64,000 bases of DNA from Alkalimarinus sediminis (GTDB lineage: Bacteria > Pseudomonadota > Gammaproteobacteria > Pseudomonadales > Oleiphilaceae). The stretch lies in the NCBI RefSeq assembly GCF_026427595.1, contig NZ_CP101527.1, positions 939,001-1,003,000 of the forward strand. The letters are read 5' to 3'. The position numbers were made by a program, and so were the translations under genes. How positions within the stretch are numbered: the stretch's first letter is position 1; each line of letters opens with the position of its first letter. A model generated the notes under the pieces. It ran no database searches. It was not told where the DNA came from and saw only the letters and a list, made by a program, of their open reading frames with translations. Shown here in pieces: positions 32,022 to 40,441 of this stretch.

Positions 32022-32156
32022 TTTTTCTAAATGTTCTCTTGATTAAGCCCATCGTTTTGCGTTCAGTACAATATAAGAAACTATCCGCCTCTAACGCAAT
32101 CAGCTGACAATCCCATATACAACCGTCATCCCCGCGCTCATCCGTTATTCCCCCTT

Positions 32157-32181
32157 CATTCTCGCGAAGGCGGGAATCCAT
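32157..32181. repeat. REP-like palindromic repeat, copy 2
   Basis: The arms attctcgc and gcgggaat around gaag match copy 1 at 3048 in reverse orientation with one arm mismatch. A further fragment gtcatccccgcg lies 25-30 bases upstream. Confidence 0.7.
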
Positions 32182-32332
32182 TGATTTGCTTGCCGAGCAA
32201 TATGCTCGTTTAGGTTTCGCATAAACCAACTGATACTGAAAAGTTGTTATGATGGGTGTCTTGTTAATTGGTTGTTAATTGGTTGATTGCTTGAGTTTTT
32301 GATAATGGGTCAGTAAACCTTTTGTCTGGAAC

Positions 32333-32398
32333 GTGAGCCGAATAAAGACTATTATTGGCTCATATGGTGAGCTGAATAATAAGGCTAATCGGCTCATA
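32333..32398. promoter_or_regulatory. Two tandem imperfect dyads upstream of fic
   Basis: Two 32-bp units (32333-32364, 32367-32398), each from gtgagcYgaata to ggctcata and each partly self-complementary (tgagcc against ggctca). They end 60 bases before the fic ATG and could be operator sites. Confidence 0.5.
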
Positions 32399-32458
32399 GT
32401 AGATAAATGGGCGATGTGAACTTAATTATTGCAGACAGAGATATAGGTCAAAATAGAT

Positions 32459-33586
32459 ATGTGGATTTGGCAACACGACGATTGGCCCAACTTTACATGG
32501 GATAACGATGCACTCGCACCATTGCTTCGTGATGTTACCCAGTTGCAGGGGCGCTTACTCGGCAAGATAGATAACCTCGGGTCTGAGCAAAGCTTAGAGT
32601 CTGCATTGGACGCACAACTTCAGAACATCGTTCAGTCCTCAGCAATTGAGGGAGAGGCATTGAATGTTGAATCAGTTCGTTCGTCTCTTGCTCAGAGGTT
32701 GGGTGTGAAAGAGGCTGGATTGAGTGAAACTACTGCTCAAACGGAAGGTCTAGCAGATTTACTGCTTGATGCGACTCAAAACCATTCAGAAGATTTAACA
32801 TTAGACCGGCTATTTAAGTGGCATCGATACTTATTTCCTGAAGATAAAGATAGTTCAATCTCTTTTGATAGTATCAATGTTGGAGAGTTACGTGGTGACG
32901 AGCCTATGCAAGTTGTCTCGGGACCTCACCATAAACGAACGGTACATTTTGAAGCCCCTGCAAGAAAAGGTTTGGAAACCCAGATAGATGACTTCTTGAC
33001 CTGGCTTTCGGAAAGTCGCACGGATACGCTCTTAGATCCATTGCTTCGAGCGGGCTTAGCACACTTCTGGTTTGTCACCTTGCATCCATTTGATGATGGG
33101 AATGGTCGATTAGCGCGTGCTGTCAGTGATTATGTACTGGCACAGGGAGAGCAACAATCCATTCGCTATTACGCAATGGCGGCTAGCATCATGGATAATC
33201 GTAAGTCGTACTATGGCATTCTAGAGTCAACGCAAAAGAGCGGGGTGGATATCACCGCCTGGATGAATTGGTTTTTAGAAATCCTAAAAGAAACTTTCGA
33301 TTCTGCTCTGTCCAAGATAGACCTTGTGTTACAGAAGGCTAGATTCTGGCAGGTCCACGGGCAAGATGGGTTGAAACCGGAGCAGGTAAAAGTACTTAAC
33401 CGGTTGTTGGATGTTGGCCCGGGTGGTTTTGAAGGAGGCTTAAGTGCAAAGAAGTATCAGAGTCTGGCGAAAGTAAGCAAAGCAACTGCTACGCGACACA
33501 TTACGGCGTTATTGGAAAAAGGCTGTATTGTTAAGCTTGAAGGTGGTGGCCGCAGCACGAAATACGATGTTAACTGGCGTGCCTAG
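32459..33586 (+). CDS. Fic family protein with N-terminal DUF4172-like region and C-terminal HTH
   Basis: 375 aa. The N-terminus MWIWQHDDWPNFTWD resembles DUF4172. The inhibitory-helix motif SSAIEGE (Glu64) precedes the Fic core, marking a class with an intramolecular N-terminal inhibitor. The Fic active site HPFDDGNGRLARA has its catalytic His209. The C-terminal 70 residues look like a winged helix (KYQSLAKVSKATATRHI). Fic enzymes usually transfer AMP to protein hydroxyls; the target is unknown. Flanking duplicated tRNA-Thr segments suggest an acquired or rearranged segment. Confidence 0.9.
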   Translation: MWIWQHDDWPNFTWDNDALAPLLRDVTQLQGRLLGKIDNLGSEQSLESALDAQLQNIVQSSAIEGEALNVESVRSSLAQRLGVKEAGLSETTAQTEGLADLLLDATQNHSEDLTLDRLFKWHRYLFPEDKDSSISFDSINVGELRGDEPMQVVSGPHHKRTVHFEAPARKGLETQIDDFLTWLSESRTDTLLDPLLRAGLAHFWFVTLHPFDDGNGRLARAVSDYVLAQGEQQSIRYYAMAASIMDNRKSYYGILESTQKSGVDITAWMNWFLEILKETFDSALSKIDLVLQKARFWQVHGQDGLKPEQVKVLNRLLDVGPGGFEGGLSAKKYQSLAKVSKATATRHITALLEKGCIVKLEGGGRSTKYDVNWRA

Positions 33587-33628
33587 CTCAATCATCGGGC
33601 TATTCTAGTGTGCAGGGATATTATCCAA

Positions 33629-33747
33629 GTTGAACGGCTTTTTTATGTCTGAATGATTTAGTTTGTAATCAATTTGCAAACACAGGCTAAGCAATAAACA
33701 AAGTATAAAGCTAGCTTAGCTCAGTTGGCAGAGCAGCGCACTTGTAA
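33629..33747. repeat. Direct repeat copy B, ending in a tRNA-Thr remnant
   Basis: Matches 31863-31983 over about 119 bases with scattered substitutions and two single-base gaps. Identity stops right after the anticodon loop (cttgtaa). Confidence 0.85.
33710..33747 (+). pseudogene. tRNA-Thr fragment (5' half)
   Basis: Carries the acceptor 5' strand (mutated to gctagct), D arm and anticodon arm up to cttgtaa, then diverges. The T arm and 3' acceptor strand are absent, so no functional tRNA is possible. Confidence 0.85.
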
Positions 33748-33890
33748 GCTGAAAGAATGTCCATAATTAACGTCCTTTTTTGTTAGCAATTTAAGTTTAG
33801 TGTATATCAGTCGAGTCGTTATGTTTAATTTTCTACGCGTCAGGTCGTATCGCATAGAGGTATCTACAAACCGTCTTACAATAACAATCA

Positions 33891-34694
33891 CTAACGAGTA
33901 GTATCAACAGATACGTCATTAACCGCCAAATTGCCACGTTCAAAACCTAAAGATTGCTGGTCTTGTAGGCAGTCTATAAAGTGTTGAATGGTATTAATGT
34001 CTCGTTTGCCTATTTTGAGGCGGTTTCCGCAATTCCCTTCGGCGGTATATATCTGTTGATTGTCGGGTGAGACACCGATAACAAAGCCTGTATGGCCTTT
34101 GCCTCCTGACTTTAGTTGAATAAACACATCACCTGGTTTTGGTTGGGGCGTTTCTAGACCTAAGCGGCTAGCGGCTCGCCACATTTTTTGTACGCCCAGA
34201 TGATGTTTACCGTTGATCGGATATTTGCCGAGTACCGTTTTTAATACCCATGAGACAAACGCACAGCACCAGGGCTGGCCGATTACGCCTGTTTTGCCCC
34301 AGTAACCATCAATATCTTTACTGCGGTTGGAACCGTCGGGTACTTCAAACACAGGTTTAGAGTGCTCTTCATGTACTACGTTAATAATCTGCTGTCGTTT
34401 TTGCGTTAAACCGTTTGGTGTTGTGATACCAAAGTGGTTTCGCTGTGCTTCGCCGCTAGGGTTTTCCAATGCCCACCAGGTACTTTTACCGACAATGCCG
34501 TCTACTTGTAATGGTTGTCCGTTAGGTCCTATATGCTGAAGTTGAAATAGCTCAACATTTTCATGGGTTATGTCGTCAAATAATCCATGTGAGGAGATTC
34601 GGTCTGAAAAATAACCGTGTGAAGATAATAGATGCTGCAAGGTGACAACATCTTTGTCGGGGCTAGGGCGTTTAAGTTGGCTATGCTTACTCAT
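33891..34694 (-). CDS. Peptidoglycan-binding and CHAP-type amidase-like protein
   Basis: About 267 aa. The N-terminal third (VVTLQHLLSSHGYF to VDGIVGKSTWWAL) is a PG_binding_1 repeat. The C-terminal part is CHAP/NlpC-like: Cys in QPWCCAFVSWVL, then PGDVFIQLKSGGKGHTGFVIG with the His, and YTAEGNCGN. The proteins named TIGR02594 look similar as I recall. There is no signal peptide, so export would need another route. Several Met codons crowd the start; the ATG at 34694 has ggtgat upstream. The PhoD-like gene precedes it by 42 bases on the same strand. Confidence 0.82.
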   Translation of the reverse strand: MSKHSQLKRPSPDKDVVTLQHLLSSHGYFSDRISSHGLFDDITHENVELFQLQHIGPNGQPLQVDGIVGKSTWWALENPSGEAQRNHFGITTPNGLTQKRQQIINVVHEEHSKPVFEVPDGSNRSKDIDGYWGKTGVIGQPWCCAFVSWVLKTVLGKYPINGKHHLGVQKMWRAASRLGLETPQPKPGDVFIQLKSGGKGHTGFVIGVSPDNQQIYTAEGNCGNRLKIGKRDINTIQHFIDCLQDQQSLGFERGNLAVNDVSVDTTR

Positions 34695-34736
34695 TAACAT
34701 CACCATTGGGTTGGGAGAGGAGGTCTTTACGACCGT

Positions 34737-36674
34737 TTAACTTGATGTCATTTTATATGTACCGGTTAAACTTGATCCGATCGCACCGTGGACAGTTTGG
34801 CTAGTATGGCTTTCTTCGTCATATATTTCGCCTATGCTGTTGTGAGTAATAACCGCCAATCCATCGTTGCTGGTGATCGGTTCTATATCCAACTTTATCG
34901 TTGATGATAGCGGTAATGTTCTGATAACTCCAAAACTGTCATCGAGTTTCTTTTTGCCTTTTTGCTTTAGATGAAAGCCCTGCATGTTATCTCGAGGTAC
35001 GCCGTAGTTTTTTGAATCGAGTTTCTTCTGGCAGAACATAAAGTCCCACGCTGCGCTTCGATTGCGAAGTGCGCTGCAGGTGAACTGCTGAATAATCGTC
35101 TCTCCAGAATGGTGCTTTAGCCTGCCTTTGAAAGCATATGAGTGGTGAACGTCACCTGATAGAATGACACAGCGTTTTAGCTTGAAGTGTTCGCATAGTG
35201 TCTCAAGCAGTTTATTGAACGTCTTTTCGTCTCCACGCCAAAATTCTGCATCGACTGTGCTGATTTTTCCAACCTTAGTCATGAGTTGCTGTATCCACTC
35301 TAGAAACTCTTGCCCGAGTACCGGTGATGGTGAAATTAAAATAAGCTCTGAAGGGGTGTTAGCGTCTTGCCATAATTGACTAAATGCAGAAAAGCTATTG
35401 TTATTCATCAGACCAGATACTTTGCCATTACCCCTGTGATGCCGGCTTGTGCGGGTATCAAGACCAATGACGGCAGGAGTTGTAGGAACTGAAAAGTTCC
35501 ACTGATGAAAATTCAAGAGCTGGCTCTCAAAAGCCTTACTAACACCTTCTGGTGGGTTACGAAGGTTATCTAAATAACATTGAATGGTGTCTATAAATGA
35601 GCTGTCGTATGCATCGGGGTTATTCCCCCAGCCTTGGCATAGAAAAAATGCAGCTAAGCCGTTGCTCACTACTCTGCGTGTAAGGTTGTCTTTGTGAACC
35701 GTATCTTGCCAGTGGTGGTTGATATTCCAGTCGTCGGTTATGTCGTGGTCGTCGAACATCATATAAGTAGGGATGTTCGCGAGTAGGCGCCTGATACGAT
35801 GACCCGCAATCCCCAATTCCTCATAAACTGCATTATTCCAGTTCTCAGGGTTCCAGCAGAGTAGGTGAAGTCCGAAGTATTCAGAGAAAGAAATTAAGTG
35901 ATTATCTGCTTCACCCGATGTGAATGTTTTTGTATAGCGGTAGCCGACTCTTTCTCCCTTTCTAAAGCGCGCATAGGACTTTTTTCTAAATAGGTTCACT
36001 CGTTTACCATGAGCGAGGTGGTCTTTTATTTTATCCATCCAGGGTGCTTGCTCTTCCCCAGTTTTTAAGGTCGAGCCTATCAGCAGGTTTAGCTGAGATA
36101 ACGTGGTGTTACTAACATCATCGGCGTAAATTTGGTCGCCAGTTAAGAATAAGCATGCAGGGCGCTTAGAAAGTGCGTCATTGGAGCTCTGTTGTAATAA
36201 CTGCTCACCTTTTGAGAAACTTTCTAGGCCTTCACCGTGTAGTTTGAAACATGAACCATGAAGGTAGCGCTTTAACTTAGACGGTATGTAAAACGAAGGT
36301 AAGGGCAGACCGTTAAGGTTGATGTATGCATTGGTTGTGAGGTCATCGTATTCGGGGTTTACCAAGCCCATCTTACTTAAATTATTCTTTTCAGACGGGT
36401 TACCAAAATAAATATCGTAGAATAGGCGGGTGTCAGTTGGCAGTTCTTGGTCATTTTTGATTTGAATTAGGTGAACGGCGCACTGCTTCGAAACTTTGAT
36501 CTGTTGGTGCCCGTTATGGCCGTTGTTGTTGGCGATCTCTACCAACGAATTGTCAACTTCTTGGTATACCACTCCGGTTACTGCAATCGCTTGGTTGGTT
36601 ACGAGCCAAATGCAGGCTCGGTGTTTATCTGTGCGACGGAGAATTGGCCCAGCGAGTATCTTTAAATCACCCAT
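34737..36674 (-). CDS. PhoD-like phosphatase family protein
   Basis: 645 aa, resembling alkaline phosphatase D-type metallophosphoesterases. Metal-binding motifs run in order: CLFLTGDQIYADD (about 170), MMFDDHDITDDWN (about 305) and ILSGDVHHSYAF (about 505). There is no signal peptide or Tat motif at the N-terminus (MGDLKILAGPIL), so unlike classical PhoD it appears cytoplasmic. The substrate is unknown. It forms a likely two-gene operon with the CHAP protein. Confidence 0.85.
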   Translation of the reverse strand: MGDLKILAGPILRRTDKHRACIWLVTNQAIAVTGVVYQEVDNSLVEIANNNGHNGHQQIKVSKQCAVHLIQIKNDQELPTDTRLFYDIYFGNPSEKNNLSKMGLVNPEYDDLTTNAYINLNGLPLPSFYIPSKLKRYLHGSCFKLHGEGLESFSKGEQLLQQSSNDALSKRPACLFLTGDQIYADDVSNTTLSQLNLLIGSTLKTGEEQAPWMDKIKDHLAHGKRVNLFRKKSYARFRKGERVGYRYTKTFTSGEADNHLISFSEYFGLHLLCWNPENWNNAVYEELGIAGHRIRRLLANIPTYMMFDDHDITDDWNINHHWQDTVHKDNLTRRVVSNGLAAFFLCQGWGNNPDAYDSSFIDTIQCYLDNLRNPPEGVSKAFESQLLNFHQWNFSVPTTPAVIGLDTRTSRHHRGNGKVSGLMNNNSFSAFSQLWQDANTPSELILISPSPVLGQEFLEWIQQLMTKVGKISTVDAEFWRGDEKTFNKLLETLCEHFKLKRCVILSGDVHHSYAFKGRLKHHSGETIIQQFTCSALRNRSAAWDFMFCQKKLDSKNYGVPRDNMQGFHLKQKGKKKLDDSFGVIRTLPLSSTIKLDIEPITSNDGLAVITHNSIGEIYDEESHTSQTVHGAIGSSLTGTYKMTSS

Positions 36675-36855
36675 GTGTTGCTTCCTTGTTATCCCTGAAT
36701 TAACTGCTTTCAGTCTAGCAAAAAAGTGGAGGTAAAAAATACTGTTGCTGCTAACTAGGCTAATCTCAACATGGTCACTAGAATGGTGCTTTAGAGGTAT
36801 TCATAATCTATTGATGTTTGATATGATTAACGTTGATCTATCTGGAAGGCAGTCT

Positions 36856-37272
36856 ATGAAGTATCTTAGTAAATTTCACAAACGTCTAAAGCAGTTACGA
36901 GAAGATAAACATCTTACAGAGGATGATATTAGTGTTATCTGTCAGGTAGATGTCTCTGTTGTGAAAGCATGGGAGTCTCAGCAAGGTGACAAGCGGTGTT
37001 TTCCTACGATAGATAACCTTATTGATCTTTGCTTGAAAACCGGCACACCTCTCGAAGCACTGCTGGAATTAAAGTATGAACATGATGATGACGAGCAGCT
37101 TGAATTGCCAGGCTTAGCGTTTATAGATGAGCATGACGTAAATCTATCTTTAGATCACCTTCAAAAAGAGATCGAAAAACTGTTGCCCACTGATGATGAG
37201 TTAGAGTTGCTAAAGCGTTATCGGCGCAGCGATGAAGAGAATAAAAAGCTGATTCTACAGTTAATGACCTAG
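36856..37272 (+). CDS. Small helix-turn-helix (XRE-like) protein
   Basis: 138 aa. The N-terminal helix-turn-helix reads FHKRLKQLREDKHLTEDDIS, then VSVVKAWESQQ, as in Cro/CI-type regulators. An acidic middle (YEHDDDEQLELPG) leads to a C-terminal helix (LLPTDDELELLKRYRRSDEENKK). The ATG at 36856 with ggaagg six bases upstream is preferred over a longer frame from 36745. The target is unknown. Its stop lies inside a hairpin shared with the convergent gene. Confidence 0.75.
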   Translation: MKYLSKFHKRLKQLREDKHLTEDDISVICQVDVSVVKAWESQQGDKRCFPTIDNLIDLCLKTGTPLEALLELKYEHDDDEQLELPGLAFIDEHDVNLSLDHLQKEIEKLLPTDDELELLKRYRRSDEENKKLILQLMT

Positions 37273-37289
37273 GCTTGTTTACCTAGGTC
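37266..37289. terminator. Hairpin at the convergent junction, overlapping a stop codon
   Basis: gacctagg and cctaggtc pair perfectly around eight bases. The tag stop of the HTH gene lies in the left arm. Confidence 0.5.
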
Positions 37290-37315
37290 TTACGTTTAAC
37301 GTTAATCGACGAAAA

Positions 37316-37585
37316 TTACTCTAAGCCAAACGCACTATAGTCAGTCGATTCATGATCAATTTTATCGTACTGCTCTAATGCTCTTACCACTTTTGCGTGT
37401 TCGGTCGGCGACTGGCCTGAGCGTAAATATAACTTGGTTGCTTCTATCACCCTCTCCATTTTCTTGAGCCGGTAGTGATGATTTAACAACGATTTGGCTA
37501 TAAAGTCAGGGTCCTTTCCCTGTTCCCGCATCTCTATTGCTTGTTTCAATGCTTGTTTTAATTCTACTTCGGTGGGTGTTCCCAT
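37316..37585 (-). CDS. Unknown small protein
   Basis: 89 aa, mostly helical and charged (VELKQALKQAIEMREQGKDPDFIAKSLLNHHYRLKKMERVIEATKLYL). No family is recognised. It has a strong gagagg ribosome binding site before the ATG, so translation is likely. There is no signal peptide or membrane segment. Confidence 0.7.
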   Translation of the reverse strand: MGTPTEVELKQALKQAIEMREQGKDPDFIAKSLLNHHYRLKKMERVIEATKLYLRSGQSPTEHAKVVRALEQYDKIDHESTDYSAFGLE

Positions 37586-37696
37586 AAGCCTCTCGCTTTA
37601 TTGCTGTTATATGGTAAAAATGAGTCCCAGATGTGCAGGCAACACTCTGTTTAGCCTCTTATTGAGGTGGGTCTCATTATTAATAATAGACTGATT

Positions 37697-38218
37697 TTAT
37701 AGATTTTTTAATATTAATGCTGAAGATATAAAACGATTGGTGTCGGTATGGGGGCGTACACGGTTGCGTTCGATGGTAGTTAACGTTAGTAAAGTATCAT
37801 CACCCAAAAATAGCGCACCATTCAGTAATACGCTTTCGTTTTCCATAAACAGTTGGGCAGAAAACTTGGCGCTGCTGTCGGTAACCGAGTAGTTAAGGAT
37901 GATAAGGCTATTACCACCTAGGCTCTCGATGTGATGGGTCATTTTCATTTCTAACCAATCTGACTTTTTGGCGTGTGACTCTGGTTGTTCGCTTTTGCAG
38001 TCTGCTCTCATAAAAGTATTAGGCAGGTAGAGCTGGGCTGAGTATGTTGATTCATCTTTAGCGAGCACACCGATACTTTGCGGAAACTGAGGGAATATTA
38101 CTTTATGCTCGCATGCAGGCGGATTGAACAAGAAACCATTGGTATAGAATGACGCCTCACCCGGTGTTATAGGTGAGAACATAAATGAAGACACTAACCC
38201 TACGAGTGAATACCACAT
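37697..38218 (-). CDS. Unknown exported protein
   Basis: 173 aa with a short hydrophobic signal-like N-terminus (MWYSLVGLVSSFMFSPITPGEA). The body is predicted mostly beta, with phrases such as SLIILNYSVTDSSAKFSAQLFM. An excellent ggagg ribosome binding site lies about nine bases before the ATG. No family is recognised. It contains two Cys in the putative mature part (ACEH, ADCKS), which may form a disulfide. Confidence 0.7.
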   Translation of the reverse strand: MWYSLVGLVSSFMFSPITPGEASFYTNGFLFNPPACEHKVIFPQFPQSIGVLAKDESTYSAQLYLPNTFMRADCKSEQPESHAKKSDWLEMKMTHHIESLGGNSLIILNYSVTDSSAKFSAQLFMENESVLLNGALFLGDDTLLTLTTIERNRVRPHTDTNRFISSALILKNL

Positions 38219-38518
38219 CGACCTGTCCTCCTTACGGTGTTAATTTAATAGTAGTTGAAGGATCAACAGAGAGGATGATTATTCTGGTCTAAGTAACAAA
38301 ATGGTCTATAAATCAGATTTTGACAATCATTTTCATATTAATGGAATATTTGGCTTTAGCTAGGCCGCAAAGGGAAGAGAAATAGTGGGTCTTGATATAC
38401 AAAATGTTTGAATTAGGTTGAACGCTGCTAGTTAATAGAAGTGCGAGAAGGGCATGTACTTGAGGGTCTTGCTCGGCAGAAGAGGGATAGGTGGAGATAA
38501 AATCTCCACCTAAATGTG
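38219..38518. other. Spacer between the unknown exported gene and galU
   Basis: 300 bases, with the promoter side of the exported gene on the left and the galU 3' hairpin at 38490-38510 on the right. Nothing else was recognised. Confidence 0.5.
38490..38510 (-). terminator. Perfect hairpin after galU
   Basis: ggtggagat and atctccacc pair around aaa, eight bases beyond the galU stop. It is not followed by a clean T-run on the minus strand. Confidence 0.45.
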
Positions 38519-39352
38519 TTAGCTCTTTTTGTAAATGTTTTCGTAAACGTGGTTGGTGGCTTCAACAAAACCATCAATGCTGCCACAGTCAAAGCGTTTT
38601 CCTTTGAACTTATATGCCAGTACACAGCCGTTTCTGGCTTGTGTCATTAGTGCGTCAGTAATTTGTACTTCGCCATTTTTACCAGGGGGTGTATTTTCAA
38701 TGATGTCGAAAATATCTGGGGTGAGAATGTATCGACCAATAATAGCCAGGTTTGATGGTGCATCTTTAGGGTCAGGTTTTTCGACCATGTCGGTAATGCG
38801 GTAAAGGCCTTCTTTCATGCATTCGCCAGCAATAACCCCGTACTTATTGGTTTCTTCTGGTGGTACTTCTTGAATAGCGACAATGCTGCAGCGAAATTGA
38901 TTATAGAGTTTTGCCATCTGGGTCATGACTTCGTCTTCGCCAGGGTCTACAACGCAGAGGTCATCGGCTAGCACTACTCCAAATGGGTTTTCACCAACGA
39001 GGTTGCGGCCTGTAAGAATAGCGTGGCCAAGCCCCTTCATTTCGCGCTGGCGCGTAAATGAGAATTGGTTGTTTTCGATTAAGTGACGAATAGAGGTAAG
39101 CAGGTCTTCTTTTCCGCTGCCCTGAATCTGGTGTTCAAGCTCGTAACTAATATCAAAATGATCTTCAATGGCGCGCTTGCCTCGACCCGTAACGAAACCA
39201 ATGTTATGCATACCTGCCGCTACTGCTTCTTCAACGCCATACTGAACTAGAGGCTTGTTAACAACTGGTAGAATTTCTTTAGGCATTGCTTTAGTGGCGG
39301 GTAAAAATCGGGTTCCGTACCCGGCAACGGGAAATAGGCAATTTTTAATCAT
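38519..39352 (-). CDS. galU: UTP-glucose-1-phosphate uridylyltransferase
   Basis: Makes UDP-glucose, the common precursor for GalE and Ugd. It has 277 aa. The nucleotide-binding N-terminus reads FPVAGYGTRFLPATKAMPKE, later motifs are VLADDLCVVDPGEDE and VEKPDPKDAPSNLAIIGRY, and the end is KGKRFDCGSIDGFVEA. It is monocistronic by context. Confidence 0.97.
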   Translation of the reverse strand: MIKNCLFPVAGYGTRFLPATKAMPKEILPVVNKPLVQYGVEEAVAAGMHNIGFVTGRGKRAIEDHFDISYELEHQIQGSGKEDLLTSIRHLIENNQFSFTRQREMKGLGHAILTGRNLVGENPFGVVLADDLCVVDPGEDEVMTQMAKLYNQFRCSIVAIQEVPPEETNKYGVIAGECMKEGLYRITDMVEKPDPKDAPSNLAIIGRYILTPDIFDIIENTPPGKNGEVQITDALMTQARNGCVLAYKFKGKRFDCGSIDGFVEATNHVYENIYKKS

Positions 39353-39554
39353 ACTTAACGTCCTGTCGGTGCGTTTGTCTCAATATACTAAAATAATATA
39401 CAGCACATATTATGCCATTACGAATTGCGAATGACTGAATAAGGCTATAGCGCGTTGCGAGGTATTGTAATTCAGTTAACCTGCAATGTTTAGGTTAGAG
39501 ATGGTTTTATTATGTAAACGCATGACTAGTGCTTAGCTTGCGTTACGTTAGATA

Positions 39555-39578
39555 CAAAAAAGGAGGCCTGAGCCTCCT
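39555..39578 (-). terminator. Rho-independent terminator of nrdJa-nrdJb
   Basis: Read on the minus strand, aggaggc and gcctcct form a perfect 7-bp stem with a four-base loop, followed by a T-run (A-run at 39556-39561 on the plus strand). Confidence 0.85.
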
Positions 39579-39626
39579 GTTCCAATGCAAGGTGCTTGTG
39601 AGAAACCTTGCGTTGAATACTTGTAC

Positions 39627-39650
39627 CTATTGCTATTGCTATTGCTATTG
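39627..39650. repeat. (ctattg)4 hexanucleotide microsatellite
   Basis: Four perfect copies of ctattg, 13 bases beyond the nrdJb stop on the minus strand, between stop codon and terminator. Confidence 0.9.
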
Positions 39651-39663
39651 CGCTATCAGCAGG

Positions 39664-40350
39664 TTAACCACACTTGCTGTCGCCGCAGTTAAGGCAGGTC
39701 TTACAACCGTCCATTACAATCACTGCTTTCGTTGAGCACTTTTTACAAACGGTTGCATTAGCAGGGAAGGCGGTATCAGAATTGATGGCACTATTTGAAT
39801 GTGCAGCTTCAAAGGCTGCTCGTTTTTCAGCCAAGATCTGCTTGGTATGGTCGCTGAGCTCTTCGGTTTCAATAAGGCCGATTGCTTTCATATGCTTTTC
39901 TATAACAGCACCAATTTCTGCTACCAAAGAGGGCATAAATACACCGCCTTTCTTATAATAGCCGCCATTTGGGTCATAAACCGATGACAGCTCTTCAACC
40001 AAGAAGGTGATATCACCGCCTTTTCTGAATACTGCTGATATAACGCGTGTTAAACCGATAACCCACTGGTAATGTTCCATCGACTTTGAGTTAATGAATA
40101 CTTCGTATGGGCGTCGAACTTCGTGATCAGTGTCTTCGTTGAGCAGAATATCATTGATAGTAATATAAAGCGCATGCTCAGAAACAGGGGGCTTTATCTT
40201 ATAGGTTGACCCTAATAAAAACTCTGGGCGTGCTATGTTTTCATTCATCTCAATCGGAGCGAATGTGTTTTCGGTAGAGGCTTCTGGTGCAGCGGCTTCA
40301 GCTTTTTTAACTTGGTAGCCGACAATTTTCTTTTCTATTTTGACGGTCAT
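39664..40350 (-). CDS. nrdJb: Adenosylcobalamin-dependent ribonucleotide reductase, small chain NrdJb
   Basis: 229 aa. It matches the second part of split class II reductases as known in Pseudomonas. A central region (ITINDILLNEDTDHEVRRPYEVFINSKSMEHYQWV, here paraphrased by its ends ITINDILL and EHYQWV) continues the reductase fold, and the C-terminal Cys-rich tail (CKKCS, GCKTCLNC, SKCG) is the redox and zinc-like module. The ATG at 40350 is chosen over a TTG two codons upstream. nrdJa lies 91 bases upstream. Confidence 0.9.
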   Translation of the reverse strand: MTVKIEKKIVGYQVKKAEAAAPEASTENTFAPIEMNENIARPEFLLGSTYKIKPPVSEHALYITINDILLNEDTDHEVRRPYEVFINSKSMEHYQWVIGLTRVISAVFRKGGDITFLVEELSSVYDPNGGYYKKGGVFMPSLVAEIGAVIEKHMKAIGLIETEELSDHTKQILAEKRAAFEAAHSNSAINSDTAFPANATVCKKCSTKAVIVMDGCKTCLNCGDSKCG

Positions 40351-40441
40351 GATCAAATGCCTGTTATCTGTATTGTTACTGAGATCAATCTAACTGACCC
40401 TATGAGATGCCAAGGGTCAGTGTTTGTAGTTAGGGTGACTA

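Larger units (their letters stand above)
32022..32458. other. Spacer between tRNA-Thr and fic
   Basis: 437 bases. It holds a REP-like palindrome (32157-32181), a short 11-bp duplication ttgttaattgg (about 32271-32292) and two tandem dyad units (32333-32398). An open frame on the minus strand across the tRNA is not credible. Confidence 0.6.
33587..33890. other. Spacer after fic holding the second direct repeat
   Basis: 304 bases. The central part is direct repeat copy B with the tRNA-Thr remnant. The rest shows no gene. Confidence 0.6.
39353..39663. other. Spacer between galU and nrdJb
   Basis: 311 bases. It carries the minus-strand terminator of the nrdJ operon (39555-39578), a further small stem (caaggt with accttg, about 39587-39610) and a (ctattg)4 microsatellite (39627-39650). 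The galU promoter must lie at its left edge. Confidence 0.6.

Noticed and set aside
31957-32229. 90-codon minus-strand frame
   Set aside because: It crosses the intact tRNA-Thr gene and a palindromic repeat; there is no ribosome binding site.
33891-36674. Type VI secretion or prophage cluster
   Set aside because: The CHAP protein and the FHA/kinase cassette raised the idea, but no sheath, hub, baseplate, integrase or capsid gene is present.
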